NCBI GenBank assembly: GCA_050942875.1
Contig: JBMNOD010000006.1
Location: forward strand, 4,686-68,685
Direction: 5' to 3'
Source of the DNA: JAAZAI01 sp050942875
Lineage (GTDB): Bacteria > Verrucomicrobiota > Kiritimatiellia > RFP12 > UBA3636
DNA length: 64,000 bases
Shown: positions 56,071-64,000 of the stretch, in pieces
How the letters are laid out: each line of letters starts with the position of its first letter
How positions within the stretch are numbered: position 1 is the first letter of the stretch
Translations under genes and position numbers: made by a program
Notes under the pieces: generated by a model
Database searches by the model: none
What the model was told of the DNA's origin: nothing
The model's input: only the letters and a program-made list of their open reading frames with translations

Positions 56071-57096
56071 TCAGGTGAAGGCGTCGAAGAAGATGTTCTC
56101 CTGGCGCATGCCGGCCTTGGCGAGCGCGTCGCGGCAGGCGTTGAGCATGCCGGCGCCGCCGCAGAGGTACGCCGAGCATGCCGAGGCGTCCGTCGTGTGG
56201 CGGGCGAGGGCGTCGGTCACGAGGCCGGTCTCGTAGCGGCCTTGCTCGTCCGGTGCCGGCTGTTCGACGACGGGGACGAACGTGAAGTCGGGGAGCGACT
56301 TTTCCAGCGCCCGGAGTTCGGCCAGGTGGCAGAGGTTGGCGCTCGTCTTCGCGCCGAAGAAGAAGGTGGTTTTGCGCGGCGACCGGCGTTCGTCGAGGTG
56401 GCGCAGGATCGAGAGGACGGGCGCGACGCCCGAGCCCCCGCCGATGCAGAGCAGCGGGTTGGCGTCGTCGCAGCGGTCGTAGCCGCTGTAGGGGCCGGTG
56501 AAGGCGACGGCGTCGCCGACGGCGAGCGTGTTGTGGATGTAGCCGGAGCCGACGCCGCCCGGGACGAGGCGCACGTTGAGCTCGATCGCCGTCGTGAGCG
56601 AGGGCGGCGTGGCGATGGAATACGTGCGCACGACGCCGCGCGGGGAGCCGGGGCCGGGCGGGATGTCGATGAGGACGAAGGCGCCGGGCAGGAAGCGGAT
56701 GGTGGGCGGCGCGTCCAGTTCGAGGCGCACGCGGCGCATGTCCTGGTTGACCTTTTCCAGCGCGGAGACTGTTGCTGTGTGGAGGTGGACGCCTCGGATT
56801 TTTTCGGGCAGTTCGATGGTCATGTCGCCCTGCACGGGGATCTGGCAGGAAAGGCGCCAGCCGACGTCGATCTCCTCTGCGGAGAGCTTGCGCCGCTCCT
56901 TGTCGGTGGGCGGCGCGCTCGCGCCGTCGAGCACCTTGAGCTTGCATTCGCCGCAGAAGCCCTTTCCGCCGCAGACGGTCGGGATGAAGATGTGGGCCTC
57001 CCGAAGCGTCTGGAAGAGGGTGTCGCCGACGGGGACGACCAGGTCGTCCCCGCCGCGCATGGAAAGCGTCGCTGTTTTGTTTGTTTTGTTTGTCAT
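56071..57096 (-). CDS. 2Fe-2S/FAD NAD(P)H oxidoreductase, NqrF-like
   Basis: 341 residues. Plant-type ferredoxin domain with CGGKGFCGEC and a later C in WRLSCQI, an FAD domain with RTYSIATPP, and an NAD-binding domain with GGGSGVAPVLSIL and YLCGGAGML, ending FFDAF. Closest in layout to NqrF but without the N-terminal membrane helix, so it is soluble. May reduce a hydroxylase or redox partner not seen here. Confidence 0.82.
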   Translation of the reverse strand: MTNKTNKTATLSMRGGDDLVVPVGDTLFQTLREAHIFIPTVCGGKGFCGECKLKVLDGASAPPTDKERRKLSAEEIDVGWRLSCQIPVQGDMTIELPEKIRGVHLHTATVSALEKVNQDMRRVRLELDAPPTIRFLPGAFVLIDIPPGPGSPRGVVRTYSIATPPSLTTAIELNVRLVPGGVGSGYIHNTLAVGDAVAFTGPYSGYDRCDDANPLLCIGGGSGVAPVLSILRHLDERRSPRKTTFFFGAKTSANLCHLAELRALEKSLPDFTFVPVVEQPAPDEQGRYETGLVTDALARHTTDASACSAYLCGGAGMLNACRDALAKAGMRQENIFFDAFT

Positions 57097-57201
57097 GGTT
57101 TTCTGGGGTCTGTCCCCTAAGGGGTGTTCAAAGCGTTTCTGTGCGAAAAAAAATTGATTTGGAATCCTTGCCTGGGGTGCAGGGTACGGAGGGCGTGGCG
57201 A

Positions 57202-57522
57202 TCACTCGCCGTACATTTCCGTGATGAGACGGCGCAAGGCGGCGGCATCGCTTTCGGACAACGTCCCCAGTTTGCGCCCGAGTCGTTGCTTGCTGATGGT
57301 TCTGATCTGGTCAACGGCGATCTCCGCCCGCTTGCCGTCACAAACAATTTGAATGCGCGACCGCCATTCCGGATGAATCTGACTCGTCAACGGGCAAACC
57401 GTTACCGTCGCCAACGCCTGGTTCAGGACATCCAGGCTCACCACGACAACGGGGCGCGTCTTGGCAATTTCCGAGCCTCGAACAGGATCGAGGTCGGCCC
57501 ACAGGATGTCGTACCGCTTCAC
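57202..57522 (-). CDS. mazF: MazF/PemK-family toxin
   Basis: 106 residues. GDILWADLDP-like start (YDILWADLDPVRGSEIAKTRPVVVVS) and VDQIRTISKQRLGRKLGTL are typical MazF features. A ribosome-independent mRNA interferase is expected. Overlaps the antitoxin gene by 4 nt. Confidence 0.9.
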   Translation of the reverse strand: MKRYDILWADLDPVRGSEIAKTRPVVVVSLDVLNQALATVTVCPLTSQIHPEWRSRIQIVCDGKRAEIAVDQIRTISKQRLGRKLGTLSESDAAALRRLITEMYGE

Positions 57523-57848
57523 TCCTGCCTCTGCTCAGGCTGTTTACGACTGCGATACGGACTCGGCTTCTCAGCCACCCGATCGGCTTCCCACGGAACG
57601 GCGTCGAGTCCGTCGGACACGGTGGAGTCCCACTCCGACCAGTCCTCCTGTTCGGACGCCATTGCCCGTGCCGTTTCCGCCCAGGGCAACTTGGGTTCCG
57701 CCTGTTGTTTCGGACGCAACAAAATGCCATCCTGGCTTTCGATCAACAGAAGCGTCTCCCCCACCGCGTAGCGACGCAACACGGCGGCGGGGATCCTTAC
57801 ACCACGCGAGTTTCCAATCCGGGCGACTTTGACTTCAATGGCCTTCAT
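57519..57848 (-). CDS. mazE: MazE-like AbrB-family antitoxin
   Basis: 109 residues. EVKVARIGNSRGVRIPAAVL is the SpoVT/AbrB DNA-binding domain; the acidic C terminus (SEQEDWSEWDSTVSDG) would bind MazF. ATG at 57848 with GGAGG 12 nt upstream. Confidence 0.85.
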   Translation of the reverse strand: MKAIEVKVARIGNSRGVRIPAAVLRRYAVGETLLLIESQDGILLRPKQQAEPKLPWAETARAMASEQEDWSEWDSTVSDGLDAVPWEADRVAEKPSPYRSRKQPEQRQE

Positions 57849-58906
57849 TTCAAATTGCAACCTCCTTCCTCGAACAAGTAATTACTGTATCAACATTGAA
57901 AGATGTCGTCAAGCGGCATGTTCGTGGTTGGCCGATTCACCGCCGTTTACAAAGTAAATGCGGTTCTTCGTTCGTCCGTTGTGATCGGGGCGGGCGTTCG
58001 CGTTAAACGTACCCGTGTTCCCGTCCCCGTTCCCTCGTTCACGACTTCCCGCGTTTTCGTTTTCGTGAACGGGTACCGCTTCGCTGGGAACGGGTACGTG
58101 TACGATTTCCTCGGCAACTCACGCATTCACGCTCTCGCATCTCGTGTACGGGCACCGCTTCGCTGGGAACGGGTACGTGTACGAACTTGCGGTCTCTTCG
58201 TCCCCGTTCGCGTTCGCGTTCCCGTTCACGCCTCCTCTCATACCCTGCCACGCGCCGGCGCGTGGAACGATACGCGGCGGGGACACCGCGTCCACGTTGA
58301 GCACAAGGTTCGTTGTGGCGCCGTGAGGCGCTGGAAGCATCGGGAGAAACAATGGCTTGACGCATGAAAAAAACCGAAGGAATTTCATTCGTCATCTTTG
58401 CGCAAGATGCCCTTACGGGCCCACTACAAACGTTTTGCGGTCTCCAGCATTCCGGCCTCTGGTTCGCCCGTCGTGGGCCGTGTCGATGGAGACTGCGGTC
58501 TCCGCAGGCTGCCCGCCGCCCGGCGGGCTCAACGGGCTCCACAAGATGGCGAACGGCTCCGCCGCTCGCAATAATCTCGAAGTTTTCTTCGAGATTACAG
58601 TGGTTGGGAAGAATAACGGGGCACGGGTTTTCCAACCCGTGGAAAGCGAAAGCGCCATGACCGAGAGCGTCCATGCGCCTGAAAGTAGAACCACGGACAG
58701 GGGAGACAGGATTGCAGGATTGACAGGATTGCAAAGGCGGCGGCGGAGGGGTGTCCACGGAGGGCGCCGAAAGCACGGAACTGCCGTGGCGGCTTTGCCG
58801 AGTGGGGGAATGGCCACAAAAAACACCAAAACGCAGGTGGATAAGCGTAGGATAGGCGTAGGGGGATGGTGGTTTTTGAACCTGCTCTCCATGCTCAAAA
58901 AACCAA
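57849..58906. repeat. Composite repeat block, no genes
   Basis: Hexamer array with two ACCGCTTCGCTGGGAACGGG units (57985-58235), CGCGGCG hairpin (58267-58294), GCACAAGGTTCGT...GCGCTG segment, TTACGGGCCCACTACAAACG stretch, TAATCT hairpin (58572), half of a three-way junction (58618-58642), and CAGGATTG repeats (58712-58735). Confidence 0.8.
58572..58597. repeat. TAATCT hairpin
   Basis: TAATCTCGAA, GTTTTC, TTCGAGATTA; 10-bp stem. Confidence 0.9.
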
Positions 58907-58915
58907 TGTTATAAT
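58907..58915 (+). promoter_or_regulatory. Extended -10 box upstream of SIR2 gene
   Basis: TGTTATAAT, an extended -10 (TG-N-TATAAT) about 125 nt before the start codon. No clear -35. Confidence 0.35.
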
Positions 58916-59039
58916 CGACATTCATGTGGTGTTGGGTGTAGTGTGGTCTCGTGGCTAGAGTTTCATATCGCCAAGGTTTGGATGGGTGGCAACCCTTGTG
59001 CGCTTTTCGATAATCGCCCGATTAATCTGGAGACAGTCG

Positions 59040-59951
59040 ATGCAGAAGGAAAATGAGAACATGACAATTTCTGATGTTTATACGAAAATAGCTGAAGCGT
59101 CAATATATGGAAATCTAGGTTTGTTTATTGGTGCAGGCTTTTCGAAAGCAGTTTTTGAGAGTGAACATAGCGACAAAGGCCCGCTTTTCTGGATAGAACT
59201 TTTAGAGCGGGTGTGTAAGCCGCTAGGTGTTGATTGGGATGAAGTCAAAAAAGAATCTAAATCATGTCCTGAAATCGCGTCGGAAATATGTAGGATATAC
59301 TCTCGGGACAAAAAAGTACGTTACGAAGAAGCGACTAATGCAATGAAAAACGAGATATCCAAAATGACCGCATGGTATCCCGATGATGAACAAAGAGAAG
59401 AGTTTTCTCCATTGCTTCAAGGTGTAAATGCAAAATGGATCATTACCACAAACTATGATTTGATAATTGAGTCGCTCCTTATGGATTCTGGGAAATCACT
59501 TGGTCCTAACGATAGTTTGGTTTTGTCAAATATGTTTGTGCCGATATTCCATTTGCATGGCATTAGAACAGATCCCAATAGTTTAATTGTTACAAACGAA
59601 GATTATATAGAACTGTTCCGACCCAATGAATACCGACTTCAAAAACTTTCATTGACGTTGCATGAGTCTACAACGGTTATGTTGGGGTATGGTATCGGCG
59701 ATCCCAATGTACTTACTGCTCTCGATTGGTCGAACAATGTGTATGGGACTAATAAAGACCGGTATCCGCAAGGTGTCATTCAATTTGTTTATCAAGACGG
59801 CCTGCCGAATGATGTGGAAATTGTGGAAATTACGGATGATAAAATGATTGTTGTTAAAACAAACTCCATTAAGAGGGCGCTTGAACGTATAAAAAACAAG
59901 GTTGCAGATGTTAGGGAAGAATATGAGAGGCAAAAAAAAAGTTGTGGATGA
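59040..59951 (+). CDS. SIR2-domain protein
   Basis: 303 residues. NAD-binding GAGFS (31-35), TTNYD (136-140) and HLHG (171-174) with the catalytic His, then YGIGDPN near 217: the SIR2_2 type found in defence proteins that destroy NAD. Codons are AT-rich, very different from the core genes, so it is probably acquired. TGGAGA precedes ATG 59040; ATG 59061 is an alternative. The frame ends just after a run of nine A (59932-59940); a shift there would join it to the next ORF. Confidence 0.85.
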   Translation: MQKENENMTISDVYTKIAEASIYGNLGLFIGAGFSKAVFESEHSDKGPLFWIELLERVCKPLGVDWDEVKKESKSCPEIASEICRIYSRDKKVRYEEATNAMKNEISKMTAWYPDDEQREEFSPLLQGVNAKWIITTNYDLIIESLLMDSGKSLGPNDSLVLSNMFVPIFHLHGIRTDPNSLIVTNEDYIELFRPNEYRLQKLSLTLHESTTVMLGYGIGDPNVLTALDWSNNVYGTNKDRYPQGVIQFVYQDGLPNDVEIVEITDDKMIVVKTNSIKRALERIKNKVADVREEYERQKKSCG

Positions 59952-60441
59952 AATAAATGAAAAGCTGAACGGCGATTCGGGATCTCTTGTTGATTTGTTT
60001 ATAAGTGATGGTGATGCGCGAAAAAAAATTATTGAAAAGTTTAACAACAGTAATGCTGTCCTAATATACATTAACAATACTCTTTTAAACACCAGCAGCT
60101 TCCTTTCTTTTTTGGCAAAAGTATTTGATGTTTGCTGGGAAAAAACAATGCCCAACGGAGCTTTTCATGCCTACGATAAAATGTTAAAAATTATTCTTGA
60201 TGTTATTACAGGAATTGAATACAAGAAAATGTCTCCGGCATTATTCCAAATGCTGGCTTCTGCTCTTGAAAGAATTGCATTTTACATCGGTGATGGAAAA
60301 GGTAAAAGTTGGGATGCAAACAGAACGTGGAATTCAAGATTCATTGAAATATCTGATGAAATGAAAGAAGAACTTCTAAATTATGCAACAGAATGTTATA
60401 ATGTAAACACATCTAAGCTGCTTAGAAGTAAAATGGGATAG
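59908..60441 (+). CDS. AT-rich ORF overlapping the SIR2 gene, probable C-terminal part
   Basis: About 177 residues in the +1 frame, helix-rich (LVDLFISDGDARKKIIEKFN, LSFLAKVFDVCWEKTM, LFQMLASALERIAFYIG). No family recognised. It shares the SIR2 gene's AT-rich composition and overlaps its last 44 nt. The SIR2 C terminus (VREEYERQKK) continues naturally as KVVDEINEKL if one A of the nine-A run is skipped. So it is either a separate coupled protein or the second half of a ~480-residue SIR2 effector. Confidence 0.6.
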   Translation: MLGKNMRGKKKVVDEINEKLNGDSGSLVDLFISDGDARKKIIEKFNNSNAVLIYINNTLLNTSSFLSFLAKVFDVCWEKTMPNGAFHAYDKMLKIILDVITGIEYKKMSPALFQMLASALERIAFYIGDGKGKSWDANRTWNSRFIEISDEMKEELLNYATECYNVNTSKLLRSKMG

Positions 60442-60457
60442 TTCTCTAGAATAGCTT

Positions 60458-62848
60458 CTAGTCCTCCGGAGTGGGTTCCGGGGTGGTTTGGTCGTCGGCT
60501 GAGGCTTTGGGTTTTTCTGGTAAATCATTCATTTCGTTCAAAGATCGTTGCCACCAGACCGGTACATGGAGTGTGATGCCCAGTTTTTTTGCATACTCTG
60601 GGAACATGCGGAGCAGGCGGATATAGCGTGAAGTTAGTGGCCTTGCCGTCGCAGCAGTCCATAGTAGTTGACACACCCCTTCAGTCTTTAATAGCCGCTC
60701 AATTTTTTTTGTTTCCGAATCTTGGCTTTTCATCATGTAATCAAACCAAGAAACTATTTCGATTGCGTTTTTCTGGATGTTGATATTTTCGTTCGCCTGT
60801 TTGAATACTTTGGCGACATCTGCCTTCAAGTCTGTCCAGAATGGGCTTCCCGATTCAAGCAGAATGCTTTTGATGTTATGACTTCCTTTGCCATATCGTA
60901 TCGTGTTTTTGATATAGTCATTTTCTTTCAATTCGTTTAGAATTTGTTCGGCAAGGCGGGATTCACTCAGCGCATGCAATTCTTTATAGATGTCTGATTC
61001 TTTATAGATGTCTGATTCTTTATAGATGTCTGTTGTTTTACCATCAGATGTATGATGACGAATTTCAGAAGACTCCAATGCGTTGATTAATTGTGTTACA
61101 TCGCCCGCCCACTCCATGACAAATTTCCGCAGAAAGGTTTGTTCGCGGTCATACATTTTCTGGTAATCTTCTATGAAATTCCAGCCAACGTATTGACACA
61201 TCGAATTAATAATCTTGATTGTTTGAGCCTCTTCAAACCTCTTGGTTTCAGAAGCATGGGCAATAGAAGAGAATACCAGTTGTTCGAGTAGCGACATTAG
61301 AAGATTGGCCTTTTGAATCAACGGAAGCCTATCCAAATCAATGGTAATATCCAACGCTTGGTCGAGTTGATGTTTGCGAGCCTGAATCGTTGCGTCTAGG
61401 ATTTCACGGTAAACGTCATTTTCATGGTGCCGAAATTCCATGGCATGGAGTCTTATCCATTTTTCGATCTTTTCAATAATAAGCGGCTCTTTCAATTTCT
61501 TCGTGAATCCGTCAAATTCCTTCCATGTCACTGCACGAGGTGCTTCGGCTATGTAAATTTGATATGAGACAGCATCGTAGCTGTAGCTATCTAGCAAGTT
61601 GTTTGATGAGTTAACGATACGCTTTAGAAGCAGACAGATTTGCTTGCGTTTTTTGCTATTTAATTTTATCCCGACTTCTTTGCATGCCTTTTCCACGGCG
61701 TTGGCGAGACTTGTGTCGATCTTGTTGTGGTTGTCAGAGTCTGCAGTTTGAGGTTCCTCAATTGTTTCCCATGATTCTTTATTGTCAAAAAAGTGCTGTG
61801 CCAACTGTGGGTAGAGAATTTTTAGAACGTTGGCAGACAGAATTATAGACCAATCAAGTTCCCATTCGTAATGTCGTTCGACTTGAGGTTTTAGAAGCGA
61901 CAAAAGGCGAATGAACTGCTTGAGTACACGGGGGTTTTGTGGGAGAAGGGGTAAAATATCGTCGAGGGCGGCTGGCGGGACATACGGACAGTATTTCGCA
62001 ACTTCTTGATGCGCCAACGCACGCATGGCATCTGCGCTTGGCTGGGGAAGCCAGCGAGGGTAGTCGATGATTTTTTCCAGGAACTTGAGGCCGTCGCCAA
62101 ACCCTGGATGGTATCGGCCAAGCACTTCGCCCACGATCACGGGATCGAACGCGCACACGAATGCAAAGCTTGTGACATCCATGATTTCCCTGAGTGCAAA
62201 AAGGATTTCCGGCACGAGTTCAGGGGCTGTTCGATCCAAATCGTCAATCAGGATGATGATTTTAGGGTTTTCAAGAAGTTGACGGATTTCATTGAAGTCT
62301 TTTTTGCCAATGTTCAATAGTTCTTTCAAAAACCCTATTCCACTGGATACGATCTGTTCGGCGACTCTACCAGCACATTCACCAATGCCTTCACCAACGT
62401 CTTCGCCAACATGTGGTTTGGCGAACTCGCCAACAACGTGTTTAGTTGTTGTTCTGGCAATTTTGGTTGCAAAAGGTTCTAGCTTATCGATCCAGTTCTT
62501 TGCTTCGTCTTTCCAATTGGAGTCGACCTTTTTAAGTTTCTCCTGAAGTTCTTTTGCAACCGTTGCCACGAACTCGTCCCAAAGTTCATCACGCTCGCGG
62601 TATTGCCAAGGGTTGAACCCGATTACCACGTTGTTGTCTTGACGAGCGAGTCCGGCTATGAAATTCAACACGGATGTTTTCCCGCTGCCCCACTCGCCGT
62701 AGATGCCTATTCGAACCGACCAGTCTTCAGGGCCCGTTGTCGCAATGCCGTAGAGTTCCCTGGCGATGGGCCAGCGTCGCAGAAGGTCGTCTTCTTTTGT
62801 GAAGACTGCTGCGTCGTAACCTGCTTGCGTGGCCTTTGGGAGTTTCAT
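60458..62848 (-). CDS. KAP-family P-loop NTPase
   Basis: 796 residues. Walker A GEWGSGKT (51-58), KAP signature FNPWQY (78-83), Walker B IIILIDDLDR (197-206), FAFVCAFDP and the arginine-finger region EKIIDYPRWLP. No obvious paired membrane helices between Walker A and B, although KAP proteins often have them; there is a Gly/Glu-rich insert at 140-170 instead. The C-terminal ~400 residues are helical. A DIYKES repeat (3 x 18 bp) lies near residue 610. KAP proteins include phage-exclusion PifA. It follows a 72-residue gene with a 1-nt gap and AAAGGAGG. Confidence 0.85.
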   Translation of the reverse strand: MKLPKATQAGYDAAVFTKEDDLLRRWPIARELYGIATTGPEDWSVRIGIYGEWGSGKTSVLNFIAGLARQDNNVVIGFNPWQYRERDELWDEFVATVAKELQEKLKKVDSNWKDEAKNWIDKLEPFATKIARTTTKHVVGEFAKPHVGEDVGEGIGECAGRVAEQIVSSGIGFLKELLNIGKKDFNEIRQLLENPKIIILIDDLDRTAPELVPEILFALREIMDVTSFAFVCAFDPVIVGEVLGRYHPGFGDGLKFLEKIIDYPRWLPQPSADAMRALAHQEVAKYCPYVPPAALDDILPLLPQNPRVLKQFIRLLSLLKPQVERHYEWELDWSIILSANVLKILYPQLAQHFFDNKESWETIEEPQTADSDNHNKIDTSLANAVEKACKEVGIKLNSKKRKQICLLLKRIVNSSNNLLDSYSYDAVSYQIYIAEAPRAVTWKEFDGFTKKLKEPLIIEKIEKWIRLHAMEFRHHENDVYREILDATIQARKHQLDQALDITIDLDRLPLIQKANLLMSLLEQLVFSSIAHASETKRFEEAQTIKIINSMCQYVGWNFIEDYQKMYDREQTFLRKFVMEWAGDVTQLINALESSEIRHHTSDGKTTDIYKESDIYKESDIYKELHALSESRLAEQILNELKENDYIKNTIRYGKGSHNIKSILLESGSPFWTDLKADVAKVFKQANENINIQKNAIEIVSWFDYMMKSQDSETKKIERLLKTEGVCQLLWTAATARPLTSRYIRLLRMFPEYAKKLGITLHVPVWWQRSLNEMNDLPEKPKASADDQTTPEPTPED
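60981..61034. repeat. 3 x 18-bp in-frame tandem repeat in the KAP gene
   Basis: Three units, the last with one mismatch, encoding repeated SDIYKE on the minus strand. Confidence 0.9.
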
Positions 62849-62849
62849 G

Positions 62850-63068
62850 TCAATTTCCTCCTTTCAACAGTTGTTGCTCAAAGCGTTCGCGAGCTTCGCG
62901 CCAGAGGGTTTCGGCGTAGTAGGCGGCGCGCACCTTCTCTTCCGGGTCGCTCCATCTCTCGGAAAAATTTGCCGCGACGTAGCGGATTCTCTCGGTTTTG
63001 CCGCTGGTGATCAGCAGGAGGCCGTCCGCAATGGCGCGTTGCAGGAAGTCTTGTGGGGTCTTGGTCAT
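62850..63068 (-). CDS. Small protein encoded before the KAP NTPase
   Basis: 72 residues, soluble and mostly helical: TPQDFLQRAIADGLLLITSG, RYVAANFSERW and AYYAETLWREARERFEQQLL. No family recognised. Its stop lies 1 nt before the KAP start, so the two are coupled and may form a complex. AAAGGGAAA precedes the ATG. Confidence 0.65.
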   Translation of the reverse strand: MTKTPQDFLQRAIADGLLLITSGKTERIRYVAANFSERWSDPEEKVRAAYYAETLWREARERFEQQLLKGGN

Positions 63069-63158
63069 CGAAGTTTCCCTTTGTTTTCATTGAGCCGAAA
63101 GGTCAATGTTTTCTACAACATTTGCAGCGCCTGGGTCAAGCCAGAAGCTGAGGCGCTG

Positions 63159-64000
63159 TCACCTGTCAAGGATGTCGTTGAGGAGGGCGAAGGGAGGTTC
63201 GAATTTTTTCGGCATGTGTCGGCAGGTGAAGAAGTTGAAAAGGCCGATCCCGGCTGCGCCTGACGCAAGCGCGCGCTGTGTCTCCCGACGGTAGGAGGCC
63301 GCCCAGTCCTCGGCGCTCTCGGCTTTTGCCGGGATGCCGACGTATGCGTAGACTGGGGCTTCCGGCAGGGCTTCTCGGAAGCCGGCGACGTCGATGGGAG
63401 CCGGCCCCGGGATGTGCAAGTCCTGGCCTCTGAAGAAGGTGGCGGGAGCAATGTAGTCAAGCGGCCTGTCGGCGTGCCAGGCGATGGGATCAAGGCCCAC
63501 GCCATGACAACGCTCAAGCGTAGAATTGACACGGACGCCAACTTTCAGCGGTTGCGCACGCGCTCCAGTGATGTCGTCAAGGCGTCGGCGCAGATCCTTC
63601 ATGAAGGCATTCATCGTCGGGATGTTGGCCGAAATCTCGTTGGGTTTGAAATAAACGGGCCAGCGGGTGAAATCAAGCTCGAGACCGTCGAATCCAAAGC
63701 GCTTGACGGCTTCGACGATCTCCGCCATCCGTCGTTCGCGAACCTCGGGGATTGCGTAGTTGAGCGCGCGCGAGCGAACGCCCTCGGGGCCGTAGTCCTC
63801 GACCAGCGCCTCCGGATCTGCGCTGTTCAGGCGCCACTCCGGATGTGCCGTCCAAAAGCTTGAGACGTGCGGATAGTTCACCGGGAGAACATGTGCCTCG
63901 TTCATCCGAAAGGTGAGCCATGCCTCCATCCCGCGCTTGCGTATTCGCTCCACAAGAAGATCGAACGGCTCGACGCCGCGTTGCAGGTAGCGCTCCAGAT
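63159..64000 (-). CDS. Glycoside-hydrolase-like TIM-barrel protein, 5' end beyond window
   Basis: 280 residues visible, open at the window edge. Motifs are AWLTFRMNEAHV, FGFDGLELDFTRWPVYF (probable catalytic-side acidic residues), KVGVRVNSTLERCHGVGLD and APVYAYVGIP. This resembles the glycosyl-hydrolase-10-like (GHL) and related DUF TIM barrels found in PVC bacteria. Substrate unknown. Minus strand; a CAGCGCCT/AGGCGCTG stem (63125-63158) directly after the stop may end transcription. Confidence 0.7.
   Translation of the reverse strand, partial: LERYLQRGVEPFDLLVERIRKRGMEAWLTFRMNEAHVLPVNYPHVSSFWTAHPEWRLNSADPEALVEDYGPEGVRSRALNYAIPEVRERRMAEIVEAVKRFGFDGLELDFTRWPVYFKPNEISANIPTMNAFMKDLRRRLDDITGARAQPLKVGVRVNSTLERCHGVGLDPIAWHADRPLDYIAPATFFRGQDLHIPGPAPIDVAGFREALPEAPVYAYVGIPAKAESAEDWAASYRRETQRALASGAAGIGLFNFFTCRHMPKKFEPPFALLNDILDR

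Overview
The window is 64 kb of GC-rich bacterial DNA with compact operons, classical -35/-10 promoters and Shine-Dalgarno sites. The organism is probably a member of the PVC superphylum, most likely Kiritimatiellota or a related Verrucomicrobiota/Lentisphaerota lineage. This is inferred from two large secreted proteins with autotransporter-associated beta-strand repeats, a BNR sialidase, an EboB/EboC-like pair, split MacAB and the style of the intergenic repeats. No rRNA, tRNA, CRISPR array, integrase or transposase was recognised.

Layout. 1-3.8 kb (minus): yeiH, an NrnA-type DHH phosphoesterase, an SGNH hydrolase and lnt (cut by the window edge). 4.1-5.4 kb (plus): a tiny ORF, a small lipoprotein and a radical SAM enzyme. 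5.6-7.4 kb: TatD-like hydrolase and UbiA prenyltransferase (EboB/EboC-like). 7.4-14.9 kb: two beta-strand-repeat proteins and a sialidase, each behind the same kind of promoter and a conserved two-hairpin leader. 15.1-19.3 kb: dnaK-groES-groEL. 20.8-31.7 kb: a seven-gene minus-strand operon (three large dynamin-like GTPases, a fourth smaller GTPase, a coiled-coil protein, an M48 metallopeptidase with a zinc ribbon, a DUF445 membrane protein) with a divergent XRE regulator. 33.4-35.3 kb: phosphohexomutase and an N-acetylglutamate-synthase-like GNAT. 35.4-41.1 kb: a TolC-MacA-MacB export operon. 41.7-47.0 kb: accessory DNA with a RelE/ParE-type toxin module, a SEFIR protein with a small partner, and a tandem segmental duplication carrying an intact and an internally deleted YdeI-family gene. 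47.4-52.9 kb: solute-binding protein, folP, cdaA, cdaR and a CoaB-VOC fused frame. 52.9-57.9 kb: PIN/RHH and MazEF toxin modules around a pseudouridine synthase and an NqrF-like reductase. 59.0-63.1 kb: AT-rich SIR2 gene with an overlapping frame-shifted ORF, converging on a KAP P-loop NTPase. 63.2-64 kb: 5'-truncated glycoside-hydrolase-like gene.

How it fits together. Housekeeping blocks (envelope lipoprotein maturation, chaperones, export pump, c-di-AMP synthesis with folate/CoA genes) alternate with accessory islands holding candidate defence or membrane-stress systems (multi-dynamin operon, SEFIR, SIR2, KAP, three toxin-antitoxin modules). The islands are embedded in composite intergenic repeats built from a few recurring modules: a GC-rich CGCGGCG hairpin, an AT-rich TAATCT hairpin whose stem shows compensatory changes, a GGGGCACGGG three-way junction, arrays of CGTNNA-like hexamers, and short heptamer and nonamer arrays.

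Most unusual items: the multi-dynamin/M48/DUF445 operon with a palindrome over its promoter; the leader shared by three different genes; the duplicated promoter-plus-start cassette of yeiH and the DHH gene; the structurally conserved repeat hairpins; and a 176-bp nested inverted-repeat structure at 41.2 kb.
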